Assembly (NCBI GenBank): GCA_945903275.1
Contig: CAMDNW010000007.1
Location: 1-64,000, forward strand
Direction of reading: 5' to 3'
DNA length: 64,000 nucleotides
Source: Thermoflexus hugenholtzii JAD2
Lineage (GTDB): Bacteria; Chloroflexota; Dehalococcoidia; UBA2979
In this document: piece by piece, positions 9,429-19,594 of the stretch
Layout of the letters: each line of letters opens with the position of its first letter
Position numbering within the stretch: the first letter of the stretch is position 1
Notes under the pieces: model-generated
The model's database searches: none
Told to the model about the DNA's origin: nothing
The model's input: only the letters and a program-made list of their open reading frames with translations
Translations under genes and position numbers: made by a program

Positions 9429-9682
9429 GCGAGCCAATCCCGCTTTCGGAGGGGGAGGAACCTCTGATGCAGGTTGCAGCGGCTACGGCGCGGGCCTCGA
9501 CGGATCGCGAGCGGGGGGTTGCGGGCTGGATGGGGCGGCGGTGGTTGGGCGAGGGTGCGGAGGCGGCCCATCCCCGCGTGTTACTGGGGCCATCGCCCAG
9601 AGTGGCCCGCTCAAGGGGGGAGGGGGCAGAATTCCGGATTCTCGCGACGGCGGTCATGGGCGAGCCTGCGCGGGACGGCGCA

Positions 9683-10084
9683 TCACGAGCTTGCTGCCTC
9701 GGTGGTGGTTTTTTCGCGCCAGGTGTCGACGGCCTGACGGACGGCGGAGGCAGCGAGGACGGAGCAATGGATTTTGGACTTGGGGAGGCCGCCGACGGCG
9801 TCGGCGTAGGCCTCGCGGGGGAGGGCGACGGCCTCGTCGAGTGGCTTGCCGGCGAGGAGTTCGGTGGCGGCGGAGGAGGTGGCGATGGAAGCGGGGCAGC
9901 CGGAGGAGAGGAACTGGGCGCGGGTGATGTGACCGTCCTCGATCTTGAGGAAGAGGCGGAGGGAGTCGCCGCAGACGGGGTTGGTGACGTAGGCCTCGGC
10001 GTCGGCATCAGCCATGGCACCCACGTTGCGGGGGTGCTGGAAGTGCTCGATGACGAGCGGGCTGTAGTACTCGGACGAGACCAT
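9683..10084 (-). CDS. NifU/IscU-like Fe-S cluster assembly scaffold
   Basis: MVSSEYYSPLVIEHFQHPRNVGAMADADAEAYVTNPVCGDSLRLFLKIEDGHI...GCPASIATSSAATELL...HCSVLA. Confidence 0.9.
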   Translation of the reverse strand: MVSSEYYSPLVIEHFQHPRNVGAMADADAEAYVTNPVCGDSLRLFLKIEDGHITRAQFLSSGCPASIATSSAATELLAGKPLDEAVALPREAYADAVGGLPKSKIHCSVLAASAVRQAVDTWREKTTTEAASS

Positions 10085-10243
10085 CGGAGTGTCCTCATTC
10101 CGGTGTCTGGTGGCTCCACTCACCCTGATCCTCCGCCAAGAAGGCGCAGGCCGAGGGTGAGCGGATAGCAGGCTCGTTTTTGTCGTGCACACTCATGATA
10201 AGCCGATTGGCACCGATCCGCCTTGCCGTGCGAACATAGGCGC

Positions 10244-11402
10244 ATGGAAGAACTTCGCGTCCGGATCGCTGAGTTGCAGGCCCGCGTGCGGGATGTGCAG
10301 GTGCGACTTTGACCTCCCCAATCTTGAGCACGACCTAGTCAACGCCCGCGACGAAGCGGCCTCGCCCACCCTGTGGGACAACTCGCAACGCGCGCAGGAG
10401 ACGATGAAGCGCGTCTCGCGCCTCGAAGGCGTCATCTCGACGTGGACGAAGTTGAGCGGTGCGATCGAAGACGCCGGTGGGATGCTCGCGCTGATCGGCG
10501 AGTCAGCCGAGGCCGAGCGCGAGGTACTGCTCGCAGACCTCGATCGCGACGTGAGGGCGCTGGAGGCGGAGTTCGCGGCGCTGGAGATCGGGCTCACGTT
10601 GAGCGGGCCGTACGACGACCACAACGCGGTGCTCGACATCCATGCCGGGGCGGGGGGCACCGAGGCGCAGGACTGGGTGGACATGCTGTTGCGCATGTAT
10701 CTGCGGTGGGCGGAGCGGCGCGGCTTCCGTGCGGAGATCATCTCGCTGTTGGCGGGCGAGCAGGCGGGCATCAAAACCTGCTCGGTGCGCATCGATGGCG
10801 AGAACGCCTACGGGCTGTTGCGGTCGGAGCGCGGAGTGCACCGGCTGGTGCGCATCTCGCCGTTCGACGCGGCACACGCGCGGCACACCTCGTTTGCACT
10901 TGCGGAGGTGCTGCCGGAGGCGGACATGGCGGACCCGACGATCGAGGTGAAGCCGGACGACATCCGCATCGACACCTACAAGGCGGGCGGTCACGGCGGG
11001 CAGAACGTGCAGAAGAACGACACGGCAGTGCGGATCACGCACATCCCCACGGGCATTGTGGTCACCTGCCAGAATGAACGCTCGCAGGGCCAGAACCGCG
11101 AGATGGCGATGCGCGTACTCAAGTCACGGCTGTTGGCGAAGGAGATCGAGCGCCGGGAGACCGAGCGCGCGGTGATCAAGGGGCAGCATGTCGAAGCCGG
11201 CTGGGGCAACCAGATCCGCTCCTACGTGCTCCAGCCGTACAGAATGGTGAAAGACTTGCGGACGAACGCCGAGACGAGCGACACCACGGCCGTGCTGGAC
11301 GGCGAGATCGATGAGTTCATCACCGCCTACCTGCGCAATCAGGTCGGCAGCGATACAGGCGAAGCAGGCGAAGCGGTCGCCACGGACGGAGCGAAGGCAT
11401 GA
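10244..11402 (+). CDS. prfB: Peptide chain release factor 2, expressed through a +1 programmed frameshift at CTT TGA C (10307-10313)
   Basis: ATG 10244: MEELRVRIAELQARVRDVQVRL-stop(TGA 10310-10312); +1 frame continues DLPNLEHDLVNARDEAASPTLWDN...GGHGGQNVQKNDTAVRITHIPTGIVV. Confidence 0.95.
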
Positions 11403-12769
11403 ACCAGACGCGGATGCGACTCGGTTCACTGGTAGGCGGCTTGATACTTGCTGCACTGTTCGGAGGGCCGATCGCGCTGTGGCCGGGGACGATACATGCG
11501 CAGACGCCGGAGACGGGTGTGACCTCAAAAGACCCTAGCACCATCGTATTCACGGTGCGGGCGACCGTGCCATCGGGGCTGAAGAGCGCGCGGCTGGACT
11601 ACGCGGTCTCGAACCCCAACGGCGATGTAGGCGGCACGGGCGAGGGCACGGTCACTCCGGGGACACCGGCGGACGCCTCGTTCTCGCTTCAGGCCAACGG
11701 GGGCCAGCGGTACATCCCGGTCGGATCACTGATCAAGTACCACTGGATCCTCGAAGGCACGAACGGCGCGAGCATCACGACGCCCACGCAGGAATACCTG
11801 TTCCTCGACGGCCGGTACGAGTGGCGATCGCGTACGGACGGCATCGCGACCGTGTACTGGTACGGGCCGGACGAGACGCGACCGACCGGCGTGCTACGCG
11901 CCGCCAAGGAGGCGCTCACTCAGACCGGTGAGCTGCTCAAGGTCAGCGTCGACTACAAGATCCGGCTGATGGTGTGGCGCTCCGAGGACGAAGGACGCCT
12001 CGCGAAGCGGCCGACCAGTCCGACCTTCGACGCGCAGATCCAGACCGGCGGGCAGCGCGTCGCGCCCGATGTCGTCTTCGTGTTCGCGAACGACCTGGAT
12101 GTGGTGCGGCATGAGGTCGCGCACATCGTCACGCACGTCGCGGGCACGGGCGCGTTCGGCAGCATTCCGTCATGGCTGGATGAGGGCACGGCGGTGTTCG
12201 TGCAGGAGTCGCCGGGCCCCGGTTACAGCGGAGACCTGCAGGGCGCGATCCGCGCCGACCGCACGCTCGTGCTGCGATCGATCCAAGCACCGGTGGGGCA
12301 GGCGCAACTGGTGAACGTGTTCTACGGCCAGTCGTGGTCGACGGTGAAGTTCATGGTGGACGAGTTCGGCCGTGAAAAGTTCGCGGAGTTGTACCGGGTG
12401 GTGAAGTCCGGCGCGCGCATCGATGATGCATTGCAGCAGGTCTACAAGCTGGACCAGGACAGCCTCTACAACGCGTGGCGGCAGAAAAACGGGCTGAAGC
12501 CGGTCGCGGCGGCGCAGATCGTGTCGCCGAACGTGCCTACCTCGCAAGCCACGCAGCCGCCACTGGGTATTCCGCAGGGCGGCGGCACGTTCTCCGGCCC
12601 GACGCCCGAGGCGTCCGGCGAGGGCGCACCGACGGCCTCGGGTGCTGGTGCGGCGAGCAGCGGGCCGAGCCGCACGATGGCCTACGCGGTGCTCGGCGGC
12701 ACGGTGGTGCTAGCGGCGGCGCTGGGTGGCGGCGGGTTCATGCTGCTGCGGGGGCGGAAGAGCGAGTAG
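11399..12769 (+). CDS. Secreted/anchored zinc metallopeptidase, peptidase MA-like
   Basis: Signal peptide; HEVAHIVTHVAG...PSWLDEGTAVFVQ; C-terminal TM; ATGA overlap with prfB. Confidence 0.8.
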   Translation: MNQTRMRLGSLVGGLILAALFGGPIALWPGTIHAQTPETGVTSKDPSTIVFTVRATVPSGLKSARLDYAVSNPNGDVGGTGEGTVTPGTPADASFSLQANGGQRYIPVGSLIKYHWILEGTNGASITTPTQEYLFLDGRYEWRSRTDGIATVYWYGPDETRPTGVLRAAKEALTQTGELLKVSVDYKIRLMVWRSEDEGRLAKRPTSPTFDAQIQTGGQRVAPDVVFVFANDLDVVRHEVAHIVTHVAGTGAFGSIPSWLDEGTAVFVQESPGPGYSGDLQGAIRADRTLVLRSIQAPVGQAQLVNVFYGQSWSTVKFMVDEFGREKFAELYRVVKSGARIDDALQQVYKLDQDSLYNAWRQKNGLKPVAAAQIVSPNVPTSQATQPPLGIPQGGGTFSGPTPEASGEGAPTASGAGAASSGPSRTMAYAVLGGTVVLAAALGGGGFMLLRGRKSE

Positions 12770-12881
12770 AGGGCGCACGGGCCGCCCGAGAACTCCTAGT
12801 TGACCCCAAGACTGGCCTCTTGAGGAAGATCGTTGATCTCAAACTCTGACGCCACCGATGGCGAGGCATGACACGCCTCGA

Positions 12882-13094
12882 TCAAGTCCGGCTAGCAGCT
12901 TCTAGCGCCTCGATGCGGGGCTCCAGCTCCGTCTGCTCACGTAGCCGCGCACCAAGCTCCAGCACGGCTCTCGCCGCAACAAGCCGCACGTTCTCCGACA
13001 CCGCGCTCTGGGCGAGCGCACAGAGCGCCTCAGCCGCGTCCGTGCTCGCTTCTGCGAGCGTCCCAACGGCACGGGCCAGTATCGCGCCACGCAC
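12882..13094 (-). pseudogene. C-terminal gene fragment (helical, terminase/HTH-like tail)
   Basis: SENVRLVAARAVLELGARLREQTELEPRIEALE; no upstream domain. Confidence 0.35.
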
Positions 13095-13267
13095 CTGAAG
13101 AACTGCGGATGCCGTCCGAAATTCTTGATGATCTCGGTTGGAGCAGTGAATTCGTAACCGAGGTGGTAGGAATCGAGTTGGATATGGCCCGAGGCTCCGA
13201 GCGATTAAGTAACTCGCCTACGATCCACGCAGCCGAAAAGGCGTAGCACGACCACTTTGATACGGCA

Positions 13268-14086
13268 TTAGCCCGGGAGGTAGAGGCCGCTCGGGGTCTG
13301 GGGTGGGACTTGTTCGGTCTCGGCGTTGGCGGCGGCCATGCGCTCGATGTCGGCCTCGGAGTAGTAGGGGGCGGTGACCTGCTGGGGGAGGGTGACGATG
13401 CCAGGGTCGCCCTGGGCGGTCATGGTGATCTGGCGGACGAGTGAGTCTTCATCCCAGACGCCGTTGAAGCGGAGCTGGCCGAGCATGGTCACCGGCACGG
13501 AGTCGATTTCGCGGGCGAGGGCGAGGGACGGAAACTCCACGAGTTCGGTGAACTGCACGCGCAGATGCCTCGACTCCACGGCGAGGGCACCGGCGTAGCG
13601 CATCATCTGTGCGGAGAGCTGGTCATAGATCGCGCCATACATCTCGATGTGGAGGTCGCTGCCGATCTTGGCGAGGGCGACCTTGTTCGGATCGCTGAAG
13701 GGGGTCTCCTCGCTTGAGAGGTAGGTGATCACGTCGACGACCGCAGGGAAAAGCGCGCCGGTCCAGAAGCCGACGATGCGCACGTCGCGGCCGTTGCGGC
13801 CCCGGAGCACAGTGACAGGCGCGCGGGTGATGCCTGCCTCGGCGGCTCGGCTGGCGTGGCGGTCGAGGTCGTAGAGCGTGACGGTGAGCGCGGGATGGAG
13901 CGAGGCGACGAGGCGTGCGAGGCGGATGACATCCTCGCTGTGCGGGCTTGGCTCGCGGTCGGGGCGGACGAGCACGGAGTCCTTTTGGGCCCATACCTCG
14001 ATCGAGACGGGGATGTTCATCTTTTCGTCGAAGATGCTGCCGATGGCCTCTTGCTGCTCCCGGTTGAACGCGAACTCCATCGTCAT
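13268..14086 (-). CDS. Tandem thioredoxin/glutaredoxin-fold protein (protein disulfide oxidoreductase-like) with no cysteine
   Basis: Two cis-Pro motifs (TRAPVTVL, DSVPVTML) in two-domain layout; 272 aa contains zero Cys. Confidence 0.75.
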   Translation of the reverse strand: MTMEFAFNREQQEAIGSIFDEKMNIPVSIEVWAQKDSVLVRPDREPSPHSEDVIRLARLVASLHPALTVTLYDLDRHASRAAEAGITRAPVTVLRGRNGRDVRIVGFWTGALFPAVVDVITYLSSEETPFSDPNKVALAKIGSDLHIEMYGAIYDQLSAQMMRYAGALAVESRHLRVQFTELVEFPSLALAREIDSVPVTMLGQLRFNGVWDEDSLVRQITMTAQGDPGIVTLPQQVTAPYYSEADIERMAAANAETEQVPPQTPSGLYLPG

Positions 14087-14688
14087 GCCGGTGGCCCCTC
14101 TTGCAGTTTGCGCATCGCGATGGTGAGGCGCTGCGCCGCTGTGAGCGAGGTCAGCACGGCCAGCAGCCAGAGCGCAGGGCCGAGCCAGCCGAGGATGAGC
14201 GCAGCGCTGGTGAGCGCGACACGCTCGGCGCGCGTGAACAGCCCGTCGGTGAGCGCGATGCCGAGGCCTTCGGCGCGAGCACGCACATAGGAGACGAGCA
14301 GCGAACCGACGACCGCGACGAAGCCGAGCATGGCGTGCTCATCGTTATCGCGCATGAGTGAGTAGGCCACGATGCCGCAGAGCACGACGGCCTCGGAGAT
14401 GCGGTCGAGCACGGAATCGAGCATGGCACCGGCCTTGCTGTCCTGGCCGGTAGCGCGCGCGAGGGCACCGTCGAGCATATCGAGCGCGCTCGCAAACAGC
14501 GTCACGATGCCGCCCGCGACGAGGTCGCCGGTTGCAATCAGCACTGCCGCACCAATGTTGCCCGCGACACCGAGGAACGAGAGAGTCGTCGGCGTCAGGC
14601 CGAGCGCGACTAGCACGCGCACCAACGGCGTGATCACGATCGCGGGCGGCCTCGCCGGCAGCAGCCGCCATGAGGAGAGCCACATCAT
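14083..14688 (-). CDS. CDP-alcohol phosphatidyltransferase (phosphatidylinositol-phosphate synthase-like)
   Basis: DMLDGALARATGQDSKAGAMLDSVLDR matches the CDP-OH-P motif D..DG.AR......G..LD...D. Confidence 0.9.
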   Translation of the reverse strand: MMWLSSWRLLPARPPAIVITPLVRVLVALGLTPTTLSFLGVAGNIGAAVLIATGDLVAGGIVTLFASALDMLDGALARATGQDSKAGAMLDSVLDRISEAVVLCGIVAYSLMRDNDEHAMLGFVAVVGSLLVSYVRARAEGLGIALTDGLFTRAERVALTSAALILGWLGPALWLLAVLTSLTAAQRLTIAMRKLQEGPPA

Positions 14689-15875
14689 GCGTGGGCCGCC
14701 TCGGGCTGGGCTTCAGGCTGGGGCACGCGAGGCGTGCGCGAGGCGGTGGTGGTGTAGCGCAGACGCTCGTAATAGGAGACCAGTTGGCGGGCGACGCGCG
14801 GCCATGAATAGTCCTCGGCGCGCGTGCGGCCTGCCGCGCCCAGCCGCGCGCGTGTGGCAGCGTCCTTCACCAGACCGGTGAGCACGTCGCCCAGCGCATC
14901 CGCGTCTCGCGGCGGGACCAGCAGCCCTTCGACCTCGTGTGTCAGCACCGATGCATACCCTTCGATGTTCGAGGCAACCACCGGCAGTCCGGCGGCCATG
15001 GCCTCCAGCAGGATTATCCCCTGCGATTCGTTCCCCGTCGCCGGGGAGCAGAATATCTGGGCGCTACGGTGAAAGCGCGGCAGTTCCTCATTGGAGACTC
15101 CGCCGAAGAACATGATGCCGCGCCGCCCGCTCTCCTCGACGGAGTCGCGATAGACGCGCCAGCGCCTCGACTCCGCGCCGACGACGACGAGGCGCGTGTT
15201 GGGGAGGCGTGCGTTCACCAGCCCGAAGGCGCGGATCAGGTACGGCATACCTTTGCGCTTCTCAGCACGGCCGACATAGAGGATGTTCACCATGCCATCG
15301 TCGAGGTAGGGCAGCGGCTCGATGGCCGGGTCGTTCCAGCGGTCGAGGTCGACGCCGTTGGGAATGATGTTGTAGAAGCCGGGGAAGTAGCGCGCCACGT
15401 ACTGCGCCGCGGGCGGCGAGACGGCGATCTTGCCATCGATCTCGCGGAACCAGCGCTTCAGCAGCAGGCGGCCGTAGGAATAGAGGCGATTGCCGCCCTC
15501 TTTGCGCGCGTGAAAGGTGCCCACGTTCACCACATTCGGGTTGGCGGCGCGCGAGTGACGGAGCACTTGGATCGGCAGTGAGGGCATGAGCGGCTCGTGG
15601 ACGTGGACGACATCGAACTGCTCGGCCTCGAGAATCAGCCGCACGCGGCGGCCGAGGCGCGGGTCGAGGGCGATGCGGGCGCTCGACCCGGAGGCAGGCA
15701 CCGGCAGCGGGTAGGCGGGTACGATCACGCGAGCGTCGTCGACCGGCCCGCTGGCGGGCGCGAGAATCTTCACCTGGTGGCCGAGGCCGATCAGTTGGGC
15801 GGCGAGCCCGTCGACGTGGCGGTTGACGCCGCCCGGGGTCAGCCAGTCGTAGGGGGAGACGAGCGCGACTTTCAT
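14685..15875 (-). CDS. GT4 glycosyltransferase (PimA-like)
   Basis: MKVALVSPYDWLTPGGVNRHVDGLAAQLIGLGHQVKILAP...ESQGIILLEAMAAGLPVVASNIEGY. Confidence 0.88.
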   Translation of the reverse strand: MKVALVSPYDWLTPGGVNRHVDGLAAQLIGLGHQVKILAPASGPVDDARVIVPAYPLPVPASGSSARIALDPRLGRRVRLILEAEQFDVVHVHEPLMPSLPIQVLRHSRAANPNVVNVGTFHARKEGGNRLYSYGRLLLKRWFREIDGKIAVSPPAAQYVARYFPGFYNIIPNGVDLDRWNDPAIEPLPYLDDGMVNILYVGRAEKRKGMPYLIRAFGLVNARLPNTRLVVVGAESRRWRVYRDSVEESGRRGIMFFGGVSNEELPRFHRSAQIFCSPATGNESQGIILLEAMAAGLPVVASNIEGYASVLTHEVEGLLVPPRDADALGDVLTGLVKDAATRARLGAAGRTRAEDYSWPRVARQLVSYYERLRYTTTASRTPRVPQPEAQPEAAHA

Positions 15876-16672
15876 ACGCCCACCGCCTGACGCATCCGGC
15901 GAGCGAAGCGCAGCACAGGCGGACCGAGGACCTTGCGCGGTGTGGTCGCGAGCCCGCGCACCTGTTGCGCGGCGAGCCGCCGCACGCCGATCTCACGCAG
16001 CGGCGTGGAGGCGCCGAGGACGCCTAAGGTTTCGTGTGCCTCGATGGCCGCGCGGAGCACCGCGGCGGTCTGTCCGGGAAAGAGCGTCCACGCGGAGCCG
16101 ACATCTTCCGGGAAGTGGGCATCGCTGCCGCCGGTCTCGGCGAGGCCCCACCGCTCGCGGTTGAGGCGCAGCGCGCGCTTGCCGGTGACGCGGCCGGCGA
16201 GCGAGGTGTTGGCGACCTCGATGCCATCAGGGCGCGTCTCAGGATCGGCGTCCGCGAGCAGGCGGTCGAGGGCGCGTTCGCCGATCGAGCGGGTGAGGTA
16301 GGAGAGCGGGTGCGGGACCACGGCCAGCCCACCGAGGCGGTGGATGGTCGCGACCGTCTCCGCGAGCGAACGGAAGGAACGCACCGGCTGGTCGATCCAG
16401 AGCGCGAGCAGATGGCCGCTCCGTGTGGTGACCTCGATGCCGGGGACAAACTCGAAGTGGTAGTGGCCTTGCGCGTGTATCTCGCGTGCGAGCAGCGCGC
16501 CTCGGACGTCGTCGTGGTCGGTGACGGCCATGACATCGAGATCGGTGGTGCGCTCGATGCGCTCAAAAAGTGCGCGAGCATCGGCCATGCCGTCGCCGTG
16601 CGAGGTATGGACCTGCAGGTCGGCGGCGCCGAACCGGGTGAAGGCGCGCGATGCTTCGTCCATCGGCGGCAT
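15872..16672 (-). CDS. PHP-domain metal-dependent phosphoesterase
   Basis: DLQVHTSHGDGMADARALFE...LDVMAVTDHDDVRGA. Confidence 0.88.
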   Translation of the reverse strand: MPPMDEASRAFTRFGAADLQVHTSHGDGMADARALFERIERTTDLDVMAVTDHDDVRGALLAREIHAQGHYHFEFVPGIEVTTRSGHLLALWIDQPVRSFRSLAETVATIHRLGGLAVVPHPLSYLTRSIGERALDRLLADADPETRPDGIEVANTSLAGRVTGKRALRLNRERWGLAETGGSDAHFPEDVGSAWTLFPGQTAAVLRAAIEAHETLGVLGASTPLREIGVRRLAAQQVRGLATTPRKVLGPPVLRFARRMRQAVGV

Positions 16673-16700
16673 TGTACGTCCCCGTCTCAGAGGATGCCGA

Positions 16701-17576
16701 TCAGAGCGTTAACCCTTGCCAGATTGGGGATAACGCGAACCATTGATCCGGCGCGCGGCGAATACCGGTCTCCAGCGCCGCCGCCATCGCACGCATGCCG
16801 GCCTCGATGTTCGCGTCGCGGCCGCCGGTGCGCGTGAGCGTCAACGGCTCGTCTATGATGACGCGCAGCCCACCGCGCGGCGAGCGCAGCACCGTCACCG
16901 GCAGAAGTGGCGCGCCGGTGCGCAGCGCGAGTTCGACCGGCCCCGAGGGCAGCCGCGCCCGCTCGCCGAAGAACATCACCGGCCGCCCGGTACCAAGGAG
17001 GTCGCGGTCGGCGAGCACCACCAGCACGCCGCCAGCGCGCACGTGCGTCAGTGCCTCGCGCGCACCGGCGAGGTCAGCGGTGACCAGCCGCAGCCCTGGC
17101 GCGCCTCGCAGGTCACGCACCCAGTCGTGCATACGCGAGGGCGAGAGCCGCTCGATGAACACCATCACAGCCAGCCCGCTCCGGCCGAGCGCGCGCAGGA
17201 TCGCCTCGGGGTTTCCGAGGTGGGACGAGACCGCGATCACACCGCAGCCTCGATCCACCGCACCGAAGAAGCGATCTGCGCCGTCCATCACCTCGATGGG
17301 CGCGAATTGCTGCTCGGGGGTCAGGTACGGCGCGCGGGCGAAGGCGGCGTAGTTGCGGGCGGCGGTACGCACGCAGCCACGCGCGGCACGTGCCCGAGCG
17401 CGCGGCGAGGCGGTGGGGCCGAGGACGTGGCGCATGTGGTCATCAGTGACACGCCGCAACCTCGGCGAGAGGTACCAAGCGAGGGTGCCGAGGACAACTG
17501 CTTTTATGTCGATCAGCCACGCGGGAAAGCGGCCTGCAACCCGCACCAAGAACCAGAGGACGGCGAATTGGAGCAT
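16701..17576 (-). CDS. LpxL/HtrB-family (PatA-like) lipid acyltransferase, copy 1
   Basis: GVIAVSSHLGNPEAILRALG...VLADRDLLGTGRPVMFFGERARLPSGPVELALRTGAPLLPV. Confidence 0.85.
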   Translation of the reverse strand: MLQFAVLWFLVRVAGRFPAWLIDIKAVVLGTLAWYLSPRLRRVTDDHMRHVLGPTASPRARARAARGCVRTAARNYAAFARAPYLTPEQQFAPIEVMDGADRFFGAVDRGCGVIAVSSHLGNPEAILRALGRSGLAVMVFIERLSPSRMHDWVRDLRGAPGLRLVTADLAGAREALTHVRAGGVLVVLADRDLLGTGRPVMFFGERARLPSGPVELALRTGAPLLPVTVLRSPRGGLRVIIDEPLTLTRTGGRDANIEAGMRAMAAALETGIRRAPDQWFALSPIWQGLTL

Positions 17577-17610
17577 GGGTGCAGTATCAGCGAGATCGGC
17601 ACCTATGAGA

Positions 17611-18483
17611 TCAGCGCAGGGTGGCAGCGCGGTCGGCCACCCACCACGAGCGGAAGATGTACCACTGCTCCGGGTCGCGGGCGACCATGCGCTCCAGCGC
17701 GCTCATGATCGCCTGCGTGAGCGCGCGGACATCGTGTTCGCTGTCGCCGGTGGGTGTGAACGGTATGGTTTCGCCCTGACCGTACACGCGAGGACTGCGT
17801 GGGTGCTCACGCCGGACGGTCGCCACCACAACACTCGCGCCAGCGCGCAGCGCGATGCGGGCGGGGCCATCCGCCACCAGCACTGTGTCCCCGAAGAACT
17901 GCGCCTCCACGCCGCCGCCCTGCGGGGGAACATCGATGAGCATCGCCACGACCTCGTTGCGTTTGAGGGCGCGCAGCACGCTCGGGCCGACGCGCTCGGC
18001 GGGGAGTATGGTCATACCCAAGGCGCGGCGCGCGCCAAGCACTAGATCGTTGAGCCGGGGATCGCCGAAGGTATCGGCGACCACGGAGAGCGGCAGGCCG
18101 CGCTCGGCGAGCGCCGCCGCACCGAGATCCCAGTTCCCGTAGTGCATGGTGATGAAGACGATGCCGTTACCTCGCCGCTCCACCTCGATCTGCGGCCAGC
18201 GATCGAAGATGACGCGCGAGTGCACCTCGGCCGCGGTGGCGGAGGTGAAGCGAAGGAAGTCGATGAGATAGACAGCGTAGTTCGCGAAAGAGCGGCGCGC
18301 CGCCAATCGCGCGCGCGCCTCGTCACGGAAGATGTGCCGCATGTTGGCGATAGAGCGACGTCGCCCCCCGGGCCACGCATAGAACGCGGCAACGCCGCAG
18401 GCCGCGGCAACCGCATAGGCCACCGAGAGCGGTGCCGCCTTCGCCAGCACGGACGCGATGCGAAACGCCCAATACACGGACAT
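17611..18483 (-). CDS. LpxL/HtrB-family lipid acyltransferase, copy 2
   Basis: GIVFITMHYGNWDLGAAALAERGLPLSVVAD...MLIDVPPQGGGVEAQFFGDTVLVADGPARIALRAGASVV. Confidence 0.87.
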   Translation of the reverse strand: MSVYWAFRIASVLAKAAPLSVAYAVAAACGVAAFYAWPGGRRRSIANMRHIFRDEARARLAARRSFANYAVYLIDFLRFTSATAAEVHSRVIFDRWPQIEVERRGNGIVFITMHYGNWDLGAAALAERGLPLSVVADTFGDPRLNDLVLGARRALGMTILPAERVGPSVLRALKRNEVVAMLIDVPPQGGGVEAQFFGDTVLVADGPARIALRAGASVVVATVRREHPRSPRVYGQGETIPFTPTGDSEHDVRALTQAIMSALERMVARDPEQWYIFRSWWVADRAATLR

Positions 18484-18505
18484 GAGGCCGTCCGGCCTGC
18501 TTCGA

Positions 18506-19594
18506 TTACCCGGTAATCAGCGCCTCGCCCTTGATGTAGGCCTCAAGGTTGTCGCGGGCGATGTCATCGTGGAATTGCTTCGGCGGAGACTTCATGAAAT
18601 AAGCCGACGGCTCGTAGATCGGGCCGGAGATGCCGCGGTCGAGCGCCAGCTTGGCGCAGCGGATGGCATCGATGACGACGCCGGCGGAGTTGGGGCTGTC
18701 CCAGACCTCGAGCTTGGTTTCGAGGTTCAGCGGCACGTCGCCGAAGGTCGTGCCTTCGATGCGGATGTGGCACCACTTGCGGTCGAGCAGCCACGGAACG
18801 TGGTCGGACGGGCCGACGTGGACATCGGCATAGGGCATGTCGTAGTCGATCTGCGAGGTGACCGCATTGGTCTTCGATATCTTCTTGGAGAGCAGGCGTT
18901 CGCGCTCCAGCATGTTGAGGAAGTCGGTGTTGCCGCCGAAGTTCAACTGGTAGGTGCGGTCTATGCGTACGCCGCGATCCTGAAACAGGCGGGCGAGAAC
19001 GCGGTGCAGGATGGTCGCGCCGAGTTGCGACTTGATGTCGTCGCCGATGATCGGGACACCGGCATCGCGGAAACGGTTACCCCAGTACTCCTCGCGCGCG
19101 ATGAAGACGGGGATGCAATTGATGAAGGCGCAGCCGGCGGCGAGCACTTGCTCCACGTACCACTTGGTCGCCTCTTCCGAGCCGACGGGCAGGTAGTTGA
19201 TGACGACATGAGTGTTGGTCTCTTTCAGGATCCTGGTGATATCGGCGGTCTGGCCCGGGGCCTTGGTGATGATCTCGGAGAGATACTTGCCGAGGCCATC
19301 GTGCGTCATGCCCCGGCTCACGGTGACGCCGCTCGTCGGCACGTCAGCGAACTTGATGGTGTTGTTCGGTTCCGACAAGATCGCCTCGGACAGATCCTTG
19401 CCGACCTTATTGATGTCGATGTCGAAGGCGGCGGTGAACTTGATGTCGCGGATGTGGTAGCCGGCGAGCACGGGGTGCATGAGGCCAGGGATGACTGCGC
19501 CGTCCTCCGCGCCCTTGTAGTACTCGACGCCCTGGATCAGCGAGGAAGCGCAGTTGCCGACGCCGATGATCGCAACGTTGATTGGTTCTGCCAT
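18506..19594 (-). CDS. ino1: Myo-inositol-1-phosphate synthase
   Basis: [21 protein letters not shown]...[34 protein letters not shown]...[17 protein letters not shown]. Confidence 0.95.
   Translation of the reverse strand: MAEPINVAIIGVGNCASSLIQGVEYYKGAEDGAVIPGLMHPVLAGYHIRDIKFTAAFDIDINKVGKDLSEAILSEPNNTIKFADVPTSGVTVSRGMTHDGLGKYLSEIITKAPGQTADITRILKETNTHVVINYLPVGSEEATKWYVEQVLAAGCAFINCIPVFIAREEYWGNRFRDAGVPIIGDDIKSQLGATILHRVLARLFQDRGVRIDRTYQLNFGGNTDFLNMLERERLLSKKISKTNAVTSQIDYDMPYADVHVGPSDHVPWLLDRKWCHIRIEGTTFGDVPLNLETKLEVWDSPNSAGVVIDAIRCAKLALDRGISGPIYEPSAYFMKSPPKQFHDDIARDNLEAYIKGEALITG

Noticed and set aside
10185-10306. N-terminal extension MHTHDKPIGTDPP... of the prfB ORF in the track
   Set aside because: Artefact of the +1 frame before the programmed frameshift; the true start is ATG 10244 in the other frame.
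12770-13260. Readable pieces such as ARELLVDPKTGLLRKIVDLKL and IQLDSYHLGYEFTAPTEIIKNFGRHPQFF
   Set aside because: Look like gene debris but are too short to assign to a family or to define boundaries.
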